Made by a program: the position numbers and the translations under genes. Shown here one piece after another: positions 25,901 to 37,080 of a DNA stretch of 64,000 nucleotides. Numbering within the stretch: position 1 is the stretch's first letter; the number at the start of each line of letters is the position of its first letter. The notes beneath the pieces are model-generated. The model saw only the letters and a program-made list of their open reading frames with translations. It had not been told where the DNA came from and made no database searches. Source of the DNA: Phylloscopus collybita (taxonomy: Eukaryota > Chordata > Aves > Passeriformes > Phylloscopidae); NCBI GenBank assembly GCA_027886175.1, contig JAJNNQ010000075.1:86035001-86099000 (forward strand). The letters run 5' to 3'.

Positions 25901-28900
25901 GTTTAGATGTAAGGACTTGAGATTTGCTATACCATTTGGCCTCAGAGTCAAAAAAATGGTGATGGGCGTAGTTTATTTAACAATCAAGACAACTGCTATT
26001 ATGTCCCTTGTCATATACCTTGAGGGGCCTAGAGACCTGCTCCTGAAGCACAGATTTCTATGTATCGGAAGTCCTCCGTGAAGAGAAAATGTCTAATGGC
26101 TCAAGCAGCAGGAAGGAAAAAATAGAATCTTTTTTAAAATCAAGTAATAAACCTGTTTATCCTTGCACTTTCTCTGAGCTCTCTCTCTGCTTTGCGTACA
26201 GGACACAGCATCAAGGAGCTCTATGTCAAGCTGGACATGATCATAAACGGAAAGAAGGTCTTAACCCACTCAGAGACGCTCTGTGGGCCGGGTCATTCTA
26301 AGCTTATTTTCTGTGGAAAGAAGAAAGGAGGTAATTTAGGTAGCACTCTAAGTGTTTGATGGCTACTGAATACTCCAAGCAGGATGCACCCGCTGTGCTG
26401 TTGACTGCACCAATACATCGTAATGTTCTGTTTACTTCACCGGCATGTTAATGGGTGACAGGGACACAGTAGGACAGAGACATTTTAATTTAAGGGCCTG
26501 CTTTCCCCCCCAACCTGTTTGTTTGCTTTACTTTTAATCACAGATCATTGCATGTGCATGGGATTTCAAGTCCATTAAAAATAACTGTGGTTATGTGACC
26601 TCTATCCACCAGCAGAGTGGCTCACCAGCCCTATTTAGAGGCACGTGCTTGCCACGTGAGCAAGAAGTATGACAAAAATAAAGGCTAGTTCTGTAAAAGA
26701 AATAGCTAAGCAAACAAACCACCATTCTGAACTTGTTCTTCACTATTAAGCAAGTCACAGTTCCTGGCCTTAAAGGCAATTCTTTAATCACTTTATGAGA
26801 AAATACACTTGAATAAGGATATTTGGAACAAAATACTATTTGCTCACATCTATGGTTTGCATCTTGTTTCTGTTCAACATGTGCCTATGCAGCAGTCAGA
26901 TGAATTCAGTTCATGCCAGTCAACTGCCAGCTGGTGAAGGCTTGCTCTAGTTGGTTTCAAGTGCTATTTCTTGCCCTCAGAAAACAGGCATCTTTGGGCT
27001 CAGGTGAGCCTGGACACATCAAGGCCCCTCCTGCCACCACCCAGGCCAGGTAGTGCCAAGCTAGCTGTGCCATATCTGGAAGAACTATGGTCATGCTTCT
27101 GGACTGCAGCAGCCACATATTCAGCAATTTTTAAATCCCTCTTACATCATGATCATTTATTTAGGCTGATCTTATAAAAAAACAGGTAGAGCCAGAGAGA
27201 AATTTGAGTTGTCAGAGCACCCACCAGTTAGCTACAGAAGCTCTGCTTTTCTTCCATTCACTCACATCTTCAAGCTGATACCACTGCAATAACTCATGTG
27301 CAAGGGCCATGAGTTTAAAGACCATTCACAGCACTACTGTTAAGACAGCCCCTGGAAAATTACTAAGACATTTCACACTGCACAAAACTATCACAAAGAA
27401 TAATAGAGAAATGCTGCATGAGCAACCAATTATGTAAATCTTGTAAGCCAGATAGACAAAAAAAAATTAAATTCAGAAGTTTCTTCAATTGTGTATTGAA
27501 TTACAAGAGGAGAAAACCCACCCACAGACCTACTGAAAAACTATCTTATTCTGATAAAATACTTAATAATATCCTGTAGTGAATACATTAAGGAAAAGTA
27601 GAGTCAGTCCTGAACTGAGCACAAACTGCTATTCACACATTAAGCTACAGAGCAAAAACTTTCTGGGGTCTCCAAGTTTCTTAATCTTAAACTGACAGGC
27701 AATTGTTTCTGCTAATTGAAATACATTATGATATAAACACATACTTGGTTGTTTAAATAATACGATATATTTTCATTTAGAAGTATCCCTGCTTTAGTGC
27801 AAAGATGTCTGCCATGCACTTTTTAACGCACACCCTCTCACCCAGTAACTGTTTTTATTTAGTAATTAAGTCACAGCGGGAAAGAAGTGAACTTTCTCAG
27901 AAAGGCTCAAACCGAAAATGGGGTATTTCTTAATTAGTTGGCAGTTGAATCTACCCCATGTTTTAGGACAGAGTATTGAGCTGAAGACCAATTTAAGGCA
28001 GTTCAGGCATAATTTACCATATTAGCACAGCTGTAAATCAGACCTAATGCCTCTGCAGGAAGGACAACTTGTGAATGCCCAAGTATGCAGACTACTAAGA
28101 CACAGGAGAGCAGAGAGCCCTTTCAACTGAAGCTTTTCATGGAGAGGCTTTTTTTCTCTGTTTTATGGGCAACGTTTCCAACATCTGGCCAGACCTGACC
28201 TGAGTTTAAATATAGTTTCGCACAGAATTTGCTTGCCTTTCACAAGAAGGCCAAAAATTGCCTGCTCCTCCCTCTCCCAAAATTAGATAGAACATCATCC
28301 TTCTACAGGTTTTGTTGATCCACTTACTTGTGGGGAAGCAGAGCAGAAGTTACAAGAAAAAGAGAATTTTAAGAGACGGATGTGGCAAAGTCTTAGTTAT
28401 TTGAGGGAAGTCTTTTTTCTTTATTTATATTTGCTCTCCTATAAGGCTACAGTTTTTTCATGACTGGAAATACTCTCTATGCTGGAAAGACTTAATATAG
28501 CTGGAGATTTCATGTTCATCATAATAATATAGTATTTACTATATTTGTTAACCAAAAGTCATGTCTGGCACTGCTCACTCAGACTCATAAATAGGATTTG
28601 CAAGACTTTTTTTCTTTGAGCTATATGTCTGTTGTGAAGTTGTTAGCTCAAAGTTTGCAAGAAAATTTGCCATCGTCTATTTAGGAACAATAGCAACAAA
28701 ATTGCTAAATTCTTGGTGGCATAACATGAACTCAGGCCTTCCTCTTTTTAGTAGAAAATGCTGGTTATTCCTCATTTCCTGCAAAGAAAACAGTTACATA
28801 AGATTTAACAGATTTCCCAATACAATCACTAAAATCAAAGTGGAAGATCTACCAGGGTACTATTAAGCAACGTGCCAACCACAGCGTGCAGGCTTAAGCA

Positions 28901-31900
28901 AAGCTACCTGACAAAAAGACAGCTGCATCCTCTGCAAGTTTTCTTTCAGGCTCAACTGACAGAGGCGCCATCAGAGCACTTGCACAATTCCTTGTGCACA
29001 CTAACCATAGACAAACCCCCACCTTGCTTCAGATCTCCATTCTTTTACGTTATTGTCCCTTTCAGTGGGTGTTACAGGGAGCAAGTTTCTAAAACAGTAT
29101 TTGTGAATAAAAGTAGAGAATGTAACATGAATTAAAAGACTGGCTATCGCATCGAGAATGCAGGTAGCTGTTTCTGAGAAAGCAGCTATACCACAGAGCT
29201 AGGTCTTTGGGCTGACACACACTGTCATCTTGCTTAGCCCCTTCATCTCACCTTTTCCTCACCTGTAAAAAGAAGGAATCTTTCTCACCTGGCCATATAT
29301 TTACATATGTTTTTTTCCCACTCAACTACACATCTATAGCTGGCAACTATTCACATCGTTCCTACATCCATAGCACCCACAGAAGCTGTGTGTCAGTTGC
29401 AAGACTGTGTCCTAGAAGAACTCCAACATGGAGCATTGAAGTTCTAAAAATATTTAAAATATAGAAAAAGGAAGAGGTGGGTGCAGATGTACAGGGCCTT
29501 TATATAGTACAAGAGTGTGAGAACACATAAAGATTTTCAGTGAAGGGAAGATTTGAGAAAGAGGAGTGAGAACTTCATTATAGGTGTTTAGTCAGGAAGG
29601 ACAGGCAACTTCATGACAAATGATAACTAGTAATTTGAAGTAATCCTCAGGCAGTTCTTATACATTTGAAAGCTCTGCCTCAGACTAGAAGCTACTAAAG
29701 GCATGCTCATTAGCAATGAAAAGGACTAAGTTACTTTTGGTAGAAACAACAATGAAAAGCTTCTACAAAAATACAGTAGTATCACCTGGATTCAGTGGTA
29801 CATTAGAAATATTTTGTAGGAGCTCTACAGAAATCACTTTCAGATAAATCTGTAAGAAAAAGGGCTGAAAGCACATCACTGATGACAGCATGCTTGACAG
29901 GTACCATAAATTACCAGCAGAGCAAAAAAGAAAAAGGGGAGTATTTAATTGGAAAAATGCACTCATGGTTTATGCTCTTCCAAATATGTCAGCATTTTTT
30001 GCAACCACATTTGGGCTTTTCTCTAGGAAGACCACAGAATTCTTTCAATGAGATAGGCTCAGTGTTCGTGACAGCTACACTTACTGCAGCAGATGTGTTC
30101 ATCCTCTTTCAATGGAGGAATGTAAAAATGTATGAATATGTGGAGAAAAAGAAGTCATATTAAGGATGCTGTGATAAACTGCAGTTCTTCAAGCCTTGGA
30201 GGATGTTTACACTTCGGGAATTGTAGCCGAAATCCCCATGCAACTGGAACACTGAATGGTCTTTGAAAAGCCTGATCCACTGAGGAGGTTTCCATGGTCC
30301 AAAGTGAATATGAATGATAAAATTCATCAGATTTATGAATCCATAGTATTTCCTGACAGGTCTCAACTAGCTGAAAATGAAAGATGCCCTTGCTTTTCCT
30401 ATAAGGACATACTTTCAAAGCAGCATAATTTCCCCCTCACCATTGAAGCAAGGAAGGTCACAGGAGTTTTCCAAAGGACTGGTTACAGAGCCACAGAATT
30501 GTTGACGTTGGAAAGAGCATTTGAAGGTCATTCAATCCAGTTCCACCTACTTCAAACAGGGCCATCTGACAGCCAGTTGCCCAGAACCATGTCCAGGACA
30601 AGGTTTTTAAATATATCCAAGGATGGATGTTCTACAATATCTCTGGGCAACTTCTGCCAGTTCTCAGCCACCATCATAGTAAAAAAAGTCTCCTGATGTT
30701 CGGAGAAACCTCCTGGGCTTTAGTTTATGCCCACTACCTCTTTGTCCTGCCACTAGGCACCCTTAGAGAGAGCCTGGCTCCATCCTCTTTTACAACCCCA
30801 CTTCAGGTATTTGTAGATATTGATGTGCTGTCCCCTAATGTTTTCGTTCTCTAGGCTGCACAGTCCCAGCTCCTTTGGTCTCCTCTCTGGAAAGATGTTC
30901 TAGTCCCTTAATTATATCAGTGACCTTTCACTGGACTCTGTCCAATGGCTCCATATGATTCAGCTGCGAACCACTGCAAGACCCCTAGTTAAAAAGAGCA
31001 AAATAAGGGTAAAGCTGAAGCATAAAGCAGTAAATGTGGACCTCAAATTGGACAAGCAGCACCTGCTTCTCTGCATTTGAAGGCTCCCTAAAAGATAATG
31101 CAGCCCATGACAGTGATTTCTTTGATAACTGAGCAAAAGCATAGCTACAACACATCAGAGCAATCAAGGAAAACTTCTCAGAGTGGGCTGAGGCAGAGCC
31201 CTGAGACTGCATTCATATAGTTACTTTATCACAGTGAAGTGTGTGGGGAAAAATAGCTTCTACCTACACTAGATGAGAGATTAGCATTGCCATAATTTCA
31301 GAAGCAAATTTATGGCCTGATGACACCTACTTCATTTTAAAATACAGGCTTTGCAGAGCCTGAATGCTGCATCTATGTTTTTAGATTCTGGGTGGCTTTC
31401 TGAGAGCCTAGATGAGATCTTAACAAGCCACAAGATCCAAGTGAAGCTTTCATGTCCCTGTGCAGAAGGACTTTGGGTGATTGTTTACAGCCCAGTTCCC
31501 TCTCCACTCTCCTCTGCTGTCATCCAAGACTTGCTAGGCTGTGAGTTGACTGAAGAAAAGGCAGTCCTAAAAGGCTCTCTCCTGAACAAAAGGACATGCA
31601 AAGCACGAGCCCCACACTGTCCTGAGGGGCAGCTCCCAATATGTCTTAGATCACACAGACACACACAGCTCAAGTCCCACGGGAGTCACCCATCACCTAT
31701 ATTAAGCAGTCTTCAGTGCCTTTAATTCCCATTTAGAGTCTATTAAAGCTGTGAACTGAGAGGTGGGCTGTACTGTATTTTTAAAATTTTTGAGTCACCG
31801 CTCTCTGCAGTGGAGATGTGTCAGACTCCTGGGCTCTTGCTTCATGCACAGAAGCAAGAGGCAATGGTGACTGCTCTCTGAAAACAACAAGACTTCTTGC

Positions 31901-34900
31901 TGTCCACATGAATTAGCCAGGGATGCAGAAGGGAATTAGTACAGTACAATTGCTGTAGCATAGTTGAGATTGACAAGCCAAGACATACTTATTCTGTTCT
32001 CTGTTTTGGGATTAGGTTTTTCAGGGCAATGCTGAGTTGTTTTGCATCTTCTCCACCTCCCAGGATCATCAGGGCATTACATTAAACAAACTTCTCATTA
32101 ATGCAAAGGTGTAGAACATTGGTGATATCTCAGGTTTCTCCTTTTCCTTGTTTATTTTATTGTCATGACTCTTTCACATAATTTTGTTACAAGACTCATA
32201 TTTCATAGCGTGTGTGGGAAGAACTTTTGTGGACTGTTTTCCACGTCCATGCAGGGTGAGATGGACCATAAAATCGAAAGACGTTACAAAGGTTTTATCC
32301 AACCTTTCACAAGAAACAGTTTAAACCAACAGTGAGACTAGACTAAAACAACTCTCTAGAAGTGACAAGCATCAAAATGCCAGCACATACTCATATAAAC
32401 ATGATGAAACACTTACTCCTCTGTCACTGTCAAAGTAAGGAATATTTCATGACACCTACAAAAAAGAATCCTTAAACAGTTCTTAGACTTTTCCATGACT
32501 TGTGTGGGGCAAGTTGTGCAAGAAATTCTGAAATACTGAAACATCTACAAGTTTTATTTTCAGTCAAGTCTGCACAGTTTGGCCCAGTAAGCTATGAAAA
32601 AGTAGGAGGAACTGCAGAACAGCTTGCTAATTCTCTCCATTAATGCCAAAGTTGCCCTTTCTTCAACAGCCAAGAGCAGGCATGCCTTACACGATTAGGG
32701 AGATGAGGATTGGAAGGTGAAACTCCCAGACTCTATTCCAGTCACCAACACAGTTGTGATGACTTTAATCCCCATGTAACTTCTTGATGAATGCTCCCTC
32801 AGCAGAGAGACAGACGTTCCTATTACTTTAAAGTCATGTTCAGCAAGCAGTTAGAAGTCCACACACCTACACACTCAGCTCAGATTGTTTTTTCTGAAAG
32901 TTACCAAAACACTACAGTTCAACTACTGTAGCTGCAGGTGTTTAATAGTTCATGTTAAAGGACTTGAGCCTGGCGGTCCCTGTCTCCCCTTTCATTTTCA
33001 GGATATGTGATGACATAGGAATGCCCCCCCTTTTCCATTCACATGGGCTTGAGCCCAAGCTCTGCCTTGCTTTCCCCATAAGGCAGTATACATCCTGATA
33101 ATTCCCTCAAGAGGGCTGTTGCAGGACTGCACATGGAGCATTTTGAAGTTCCATAATACTTGTCACTGGAGGCTTTGAAATGCCATCACAAAAAAACCAC
33201 CTATGATCAGCTGACTTTTTCCTTCATGTGCTGCATGTCTAACCACCAATCACCATTGTTGCTTTCCAGAACATCTCTATTATGAAGGACCAGTCACACT
33301 GGGAATCAAAGAAATCCCTCAGGTAAGTTGGTCACAGCTGTGTTCCCAAGCAGAAGGGCTTTCTGGATGAGGTATGGTCAGAGGACTACCAGCAATCACA
33401 CCAACACATTCCACACTTCCCCAGCTGGCACACTGAATCTGATAGTGTTTTACATGAATAATCCTTTTCAATATGAAATTAAGTAGCTTTGCTTATAAAG
33501 AGTCACAGAGGCACTACTATCCAAAGTTGTTTGTTTGTTTGTTTCAGGATAGCAGATCTCTGTACCAGCATTAAGTCAGACAGCCATAGAGTTCTTTATC
33601 AGGCTCCCCCTCTCTTACTCTTAAAACAGCAAGAAAAGAAGCAGTTCCAGGGGACTCCCAAGAGACCAAGGCTGCAATTCTGCTCAGTCCTTAGTGAACT
33701 GAACAATTTGGAGACGCTCATTCATCCTCTCTGGCTATAAAGGCAATTTAGACATCTATTGTAATTGAACCTACACTGTTCATACATAGCGTCAGGCAGA
33801 GAGACCAACGTCTTCCAGGTGGCAACAGAAGGCACAAGTTATTAGGCCAAGAACACTTTCTCTGGATATATGGAGCCTTAAAGTAAGAAAATAGTTTCTT
33901 AGGAAGGTTAGAAAACAGGCAGTACTCTAGGCACTGCTCTGAATTTCGTGGTCATCCATTACAGATGCTTTTTACTGGCAGCCTTCTCCACACACAGCTA
34001 AGTCTCCTTCTAGAAGTTCAACTGAACCACACTGCAAAGAAAGGTAGATCTCAAATGCTGAATGCAACAGTCTCTTAACTGGGCACAGCATGATGATATA
34101 TTTGATCAGTACATAACAAAGGATTTTTTAGAGACATACAATGAAGAGATTGGATTGAAGGGAAGAAGGCAAAGTCTTTGATTATCAAGGCATCTTGTTG
34201 AGAATATGGCAAAGAAAGGATCACAGTCACCACTGCAAAGCATAGAGTTCAGGTGGTCAGTCAAATAGTCCTTAGATTTACTCAGAGAGGCACAGCATGA
34301 GCTCTCAGTTCTTCAGCAGCAGACATAAAACATATGTCAGAGGCTCAAAGATGAGGTCTGAGATCAGCTCAGCAGTGGATTGCTCCAGGCAGGAAAAGAA
34401 AACAGGATCAGAATAGGGATACAGAACAAAGACATGAGTCCCAAAGAACTGGGCTTGCCAAGACCTGCAGAGGTGATAACAAGGATAGCTGGCTTTTGGA
34501 GGATTGAGCCTCCGTCAGTGCTACCATCTCATGCGTCTCAATCTTCCTTTGGTGATAGCAGCAACCAGGAGCTCCATTTTCCCAAGGCTTTCACACAGGG
34601 ACCTGGACCCCCTTTATGCAGGCTGTTATCCCACCTAAACCAGCCTGCTTCCCTAAAGGTTATACCTACAGAGGCCATGTTGAGTACTGCCTTTTGATGT
34701 CTCACGCAGGAGTGCCTGAGCTCCCTACAATCAGCATCCTGCTCCAGGAGCAGCTTTACTAACATACTTACGTAGTAAAGCCCCAAGACAAACTGAAGAA
34801 TAGGTATTTAAACCAAAAAGAAGCCACAAAAACATGCACACAGACCAGTAAAACTCCAATTCTGAGCAAATTAGCTGAATTTTCAGCTAGTTTGTAGAGC

Positions 34901-36424
34901 CAGAAACTCCAAGACTGATCACAAGCCTCCTCTAATAACATTTTTCACCACAAGCAAAAAATTATTCACAAGCAGAAAAAAAGAAATCTAATCACTAAGA
35001 AGCAATGGAAATTAGTTATTATGAAGTCTCTTCCATGAATTAAACTATAAGCTTTTAGAGAGTTAACGTGCTTATGAAAAAAGGAATAGGAAACCACTTT
35101 TTTTAATTAATCAATCAATCAGGCAAATAACATCATCCCCCCATGCTGACAAAAAGGAATGATTCCATACAGCAATTGCCTTCTGCTCATTGCAAAGAAC
35201 AGCCTCATCCAAGAAACCTGAGGGATGTTTGCACACTCCACACAGGAATTACAAAGGCTCTATTTTCAAGAGTATGTTGCCATTGGGCCTCTCTCTAAAT
35301 TTAGATTTTACTCTAAACTTGAACCTCTCTGTGAGGATGCAGGCCAGATATTGCCTTAAAAATCCCATTGTAAAAGGGAAATGCCAAGAAGCCTGACTCA
35401 TTCTAGCCATGTCTCCTTCTACTCCACAACCAGAAGGGCTCTAAACAGGACAAGAGCATTCTGTGGTTCAAAGCGAGGAGGTCACTGCTGCCAACCTCTC
35501 CTATCCCACATTTTGCTCCCGTGTGCTCCAGCAAATCAGCCAGAAATAATTACTGCAGTGCCAGCCATATACAGTGAATAAAATCTCGTTCACCTCCTCT
35601 TCTTCCAAATCTGTTAAAGCCGCCTTGGTCACCTCCCTGCACAGCGCTTCTCCAAGTGTCTGGAGAGAACCATTTTGACCAATACAAGATAGCCATGGCT
35701 TCTTTAAGGGTTTTGTTGTTGTTGTTGTTGTTGTTGTTGGTAGGGGTTTTTTTTGGTTTTTTTGGATTTTTTTTTGCACTGTAATGATAGAAGTTTTCCC
35801 CAAAGCCTGAATTCATCATTTCAACTACACAATTGGAAATTAGACTACTTCTTGTTTTATTATACAGGAATTCATTATAGGTTGAGTCATCTATACACAC
35901 ACTTCCCCCAGTGTGCTCTGTTATAAAAATTCATATCAATACCAGTGAACAAGACCCATGTAAGAGAAGTGCCAGAGAACTGAGCGCCTCCTTTTGCAGT
36001 CATAAACAGCACAAGCCATATTGTGCTTGCTTATAAGAATCATGAGAATCTACACACACTTGAAGGGATTTTTTTATGCAGCAAAACATTTCATTCCCCT
36101 TGCACTGTTTAATTTTCAATTGTGCTGTCAGCATTGATATCCCTAAGGAGAGTTTTTGGCAGAAAATATGAGCATGTCCTTTACCACCTCTGAAACATTT
36201 GGACCAGGAAGGTTTTGGAGAAACTTGATGGGAAAAGCACTGTTCTGTTTCTAGAATGAGGAGTCAAAACTTAAGCAGTTATATAGTACTGATGGGCTAA
36301 TCTCTTGCTTTGCATTTGTCTCATACAGGGAGATTACACTCTTTCAGCAAAGCTGACTAATCAAGATCACGTCACTGTCGCTTGTGCCGATTTTACTGTG
36401 AAAAATTATTTAGACTATTATTAG
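10820..36424 (+). CDS. LY86: LY86 (MD-1, lymphocyte antigen 86), complete five-exon coding sequence
   Basis: The product is a small secreted ML-domain (MD-2-related lipid-recognition) protein. In known vertebrates it binds CD180/RP105 on B cells, macrophages and dendritic cells and tunes TLR4 responses; it holds lipid in a beta-cup cavity. Coding exons are 10820-10940, 24666-24752, 26202-26330, 33270-33322 and 36329-36424, totalling 486 nt (161 codons plus stop) with all junctions in phase. Residues 1-20 form a hydrophobic signal peptide, followed by EWPTHTVC, a typical MD-1 mature start. Cysteines fall at 28, 40, 53, 97, 107 and 149, matching the MD-2 pairing pattern (28-53, 40-149, 97-107, inferred). 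The length agrees with human MD-1 (about 162) and the sequence closely resembles chicken MD-1 as I remember it. The start ATG sits in a CCACCACC Kozak-like context. The only NxS/T sequon (N17) is inside the signal peptide. No disabling change was seen. The family call is firm; expression is not shown by the sequence. Confidence 0.96.
19046..19058 (+). repeat. T13 homopolymer in LY86 intron 1
   Basis: Thirteen consecutive T bases. A short mononucleotide repeat with no sign of a retrocopy attached. Confidence 0.8.
23035..23165 (+). mobile_element. LTR-like fragment (avian endogenous retrovirus type)
   Basis: The segment starts TGTCCTGGTTTAGGGCAAAG and includes AAGCAGATTCAAGCAGCCCC and AAATATTTCCTTGGAGAAAA. 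This succession resembles the 5' part of LTRs common in songbird genomes, and the TG start fits an LTR edge. No internal gag, pol or env sequence is nearby, so it is at most a solo or truncated LTR inside LY86 intron 1. The right boundary is uncertain and the assignment comes from memory of the pattern. Confidence 0.5.
24666..24752 (+). CDS. LY86: LY86 coding exon 2
   Basis: This is an 87-nt exon between acceptor TTCAAACAG and donor GTAAGT, with phase 1 at both ends. It encodes DPQQDFALSIDRCSD and continues to AAMVL (residues 41-69, plus one base of Arg70). DPQQDF...SIDRC is the MD-1 signature after the second cysteine. Cys53 is predicted to pair with Cys28. The exon is too short and lacks a start codon, so it appears in no simple open-frame list; it was found by homology to the ML family. 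Confidence 0.94.
   Translation: MPSKILLSALIVVLILQRTPLTSELQWS
24753..26201 (+). other. LY86: LY86 intron 2 (1.4 kb)
   Basis: GT-AG intron with the consensus donor GTAAGT. I see no repeat, RNA gene or additional exon in it. Confidence 0.9.
26202..26330 (+). CDS. LY86: LY86 coding exon 3
   Basis: This is a 129-nt exon after the acceptor TTTGCGTACAG and before the donor GTAATT. It encodes residues 70-112, including IKELYVKLDMIINGK and the segment ETLCGPGHSKLIFCGKKKG. Cysteines 97 and 107 form the small disulfide loop typical of MD-1 and MD-2. The following codon (Glu113) is split with exon 4. Confidence 0.95.
26331..33269 (+). other. LY86: LY86 intron 3 (6.9 kb)
   Basis: GT-AG intron with donor GTAATT and acceptor TTTCCAG. 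It is AT-rich, carries a CR1 fragment at 30490-30955 on the opposite strand, and otherwise holds nothing I can name. Confidence 0.9.
30490..30955 (-). mobile_element. CR1 LINE 3' fragment in LY86 intron 3
   Basis: The + strand shows CCACAGAATTGTTGACGTTG, then TCCAAGGATGGATGTTCTAC, GTGCTGTCCCCTAATG and CAGTCCCAGCTCCTTTGG. These are reverse complements of the CR1 3' UTR and terminal reverse-transcriptase region. It is antisense to LY86, truncated at its 5' end and moderately diverged. Confidence 0.88.
33270..33322 (+). CDS. LY86: LY86 coding exon 4 (53 nt)
   Basis: This short exon lies between acceptor TTGCTTTCCAG and donor GTAAGT and encodes residues 113-130 (EHLYYEGPVTLGIKEIPQ). It corresponds to the conserved YYxGP...IPQ strand of MD-1 that lines the lipid pocket. 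It is the smallest exon and ends in phase 0. Confidence 0.94.
33323..36328 (+). other. LY86: LY86 intron 4 (3.0 kb)
   Basis: GT-AG intron between exon 4 (donor GTAAGT) and exon 5. It contains a (GTTT)4 tract at 33529-33544, an (AATC)n-like stretch near 35107 and a (TTG)9 array with adjoining T runs at 35713-35776. No further exon was recognised. Confidence 0.9.
35713..35776 (+). repeat. (TTG)9 array followed by T-rich runs
   Basis: Nine TTG units (35713-35739) are followed by GGTAGGGG and runs of 8 to 9 T separated by GG. The array lies in LY86 intron 4, about 550 bp before the exon 5 acceptor. Confidence 0.88.
36329..36424 (+). CDS. LY86: LY86 coding exon 5 (C-terminus and stop)
   Basis: This is a 96-nt coding part after acceptor GTCTCATACAG, encoding residues 131-161 (GDYTLSAKLTNQ...CADFTVKNYLDYY) and a TAG stop at 36422-36424. 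Cys149 is predicted to pair with Cys40. The C-terminus resembles the avian form rather than the mammalian CANAT-type end, so the mammalian glycosylation sequon at this place is absent. Confidence 0.95.
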   Translation, partial: GDYTLSAKLTNQDHVTVACADFTVKNYLDYY

Positions 36425-37080
36425 CAACAAACGAATTTCATGGAAGCTACAGACTACCAAGACTGTTCAAGTCAAGTAGGCTGCTTGCATGCTACAATGA
36501 TTCTGAAGAAAATCCTCACATGGGATTCTGATGCTGTTCCTCTTTATAATTTGCTATTTTCAAGAAGTTACTAGATCCTCTAGTGGTAATTTTATCTCTA
36601 AATGCACACTGTAGCCTACTTTTTTCTTCTAATATATACAGCTGTAAGAAGAAAGTATCCAATACCAACACTCTCATCTTAGGATGAAAATAGCATGAGG
36701 CAGAACAGGCGAGAGCCTAAACACTTTTTTTGCAGTAAGTTATGGAGATATCCATTTCTAACACAGGCTAGAAGATGACTTTCACATATATCACATATTA
36801 TGCAGTTACAGAACTCAACATCTTAAATCTTCTCTGGAGCCTGTCTGGAGATTCCACTAGCACAGCCTTTGTTATTACCACAGAACAAAAGCAAATAGGA
36901 TGAACATGCCTTTTTTCCAGTGATCGATGTCCTGTCACTGGATTCATATCATTCTAATCTTCTGGAGCCTACCTGGAATTTTTTGTTCTGTAATGTCTTT
37001 TAAGTGATGTGTGAATCATTCTGTATCTAGGCTATGTGCTCTTCTTGCTTCTAAATAAATTCATAATGAAAGACTGTTTT
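36425..37080 (+). other. LY86: LY86 3' untranslated region (inferred)
   Basis: About 650 nt follow the stop codon up to the poly(A) signal at 37054. The segment is AT-rich with no other gene-like content. The exact cleavage site is inferred to lie 10-25 nt after the hexamer, followed by T-rich sequence of the downstream-element type. Confidence 0.7.
37054..37059 (+). terminator. LY86: Poly(A) signal AATAAA of LY86
   Basis: This is a canonical AATAAA hexamer, about 630 nt after the stop codon, with a T-rich downstream element (TGTTTTTACTCATTTTTTG) 15-35 nt later. I saw no earlier canonical hexamer in the 3' region. Confidence 0.8.

Noticed and set aside
29205..29290. MIR SINE tail (CCTCACCTGTAAAAAGAAGG)
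   Set aside because: Only about 20 bases resemble MIR and the A/B box region is not recognisable; too weak to list.
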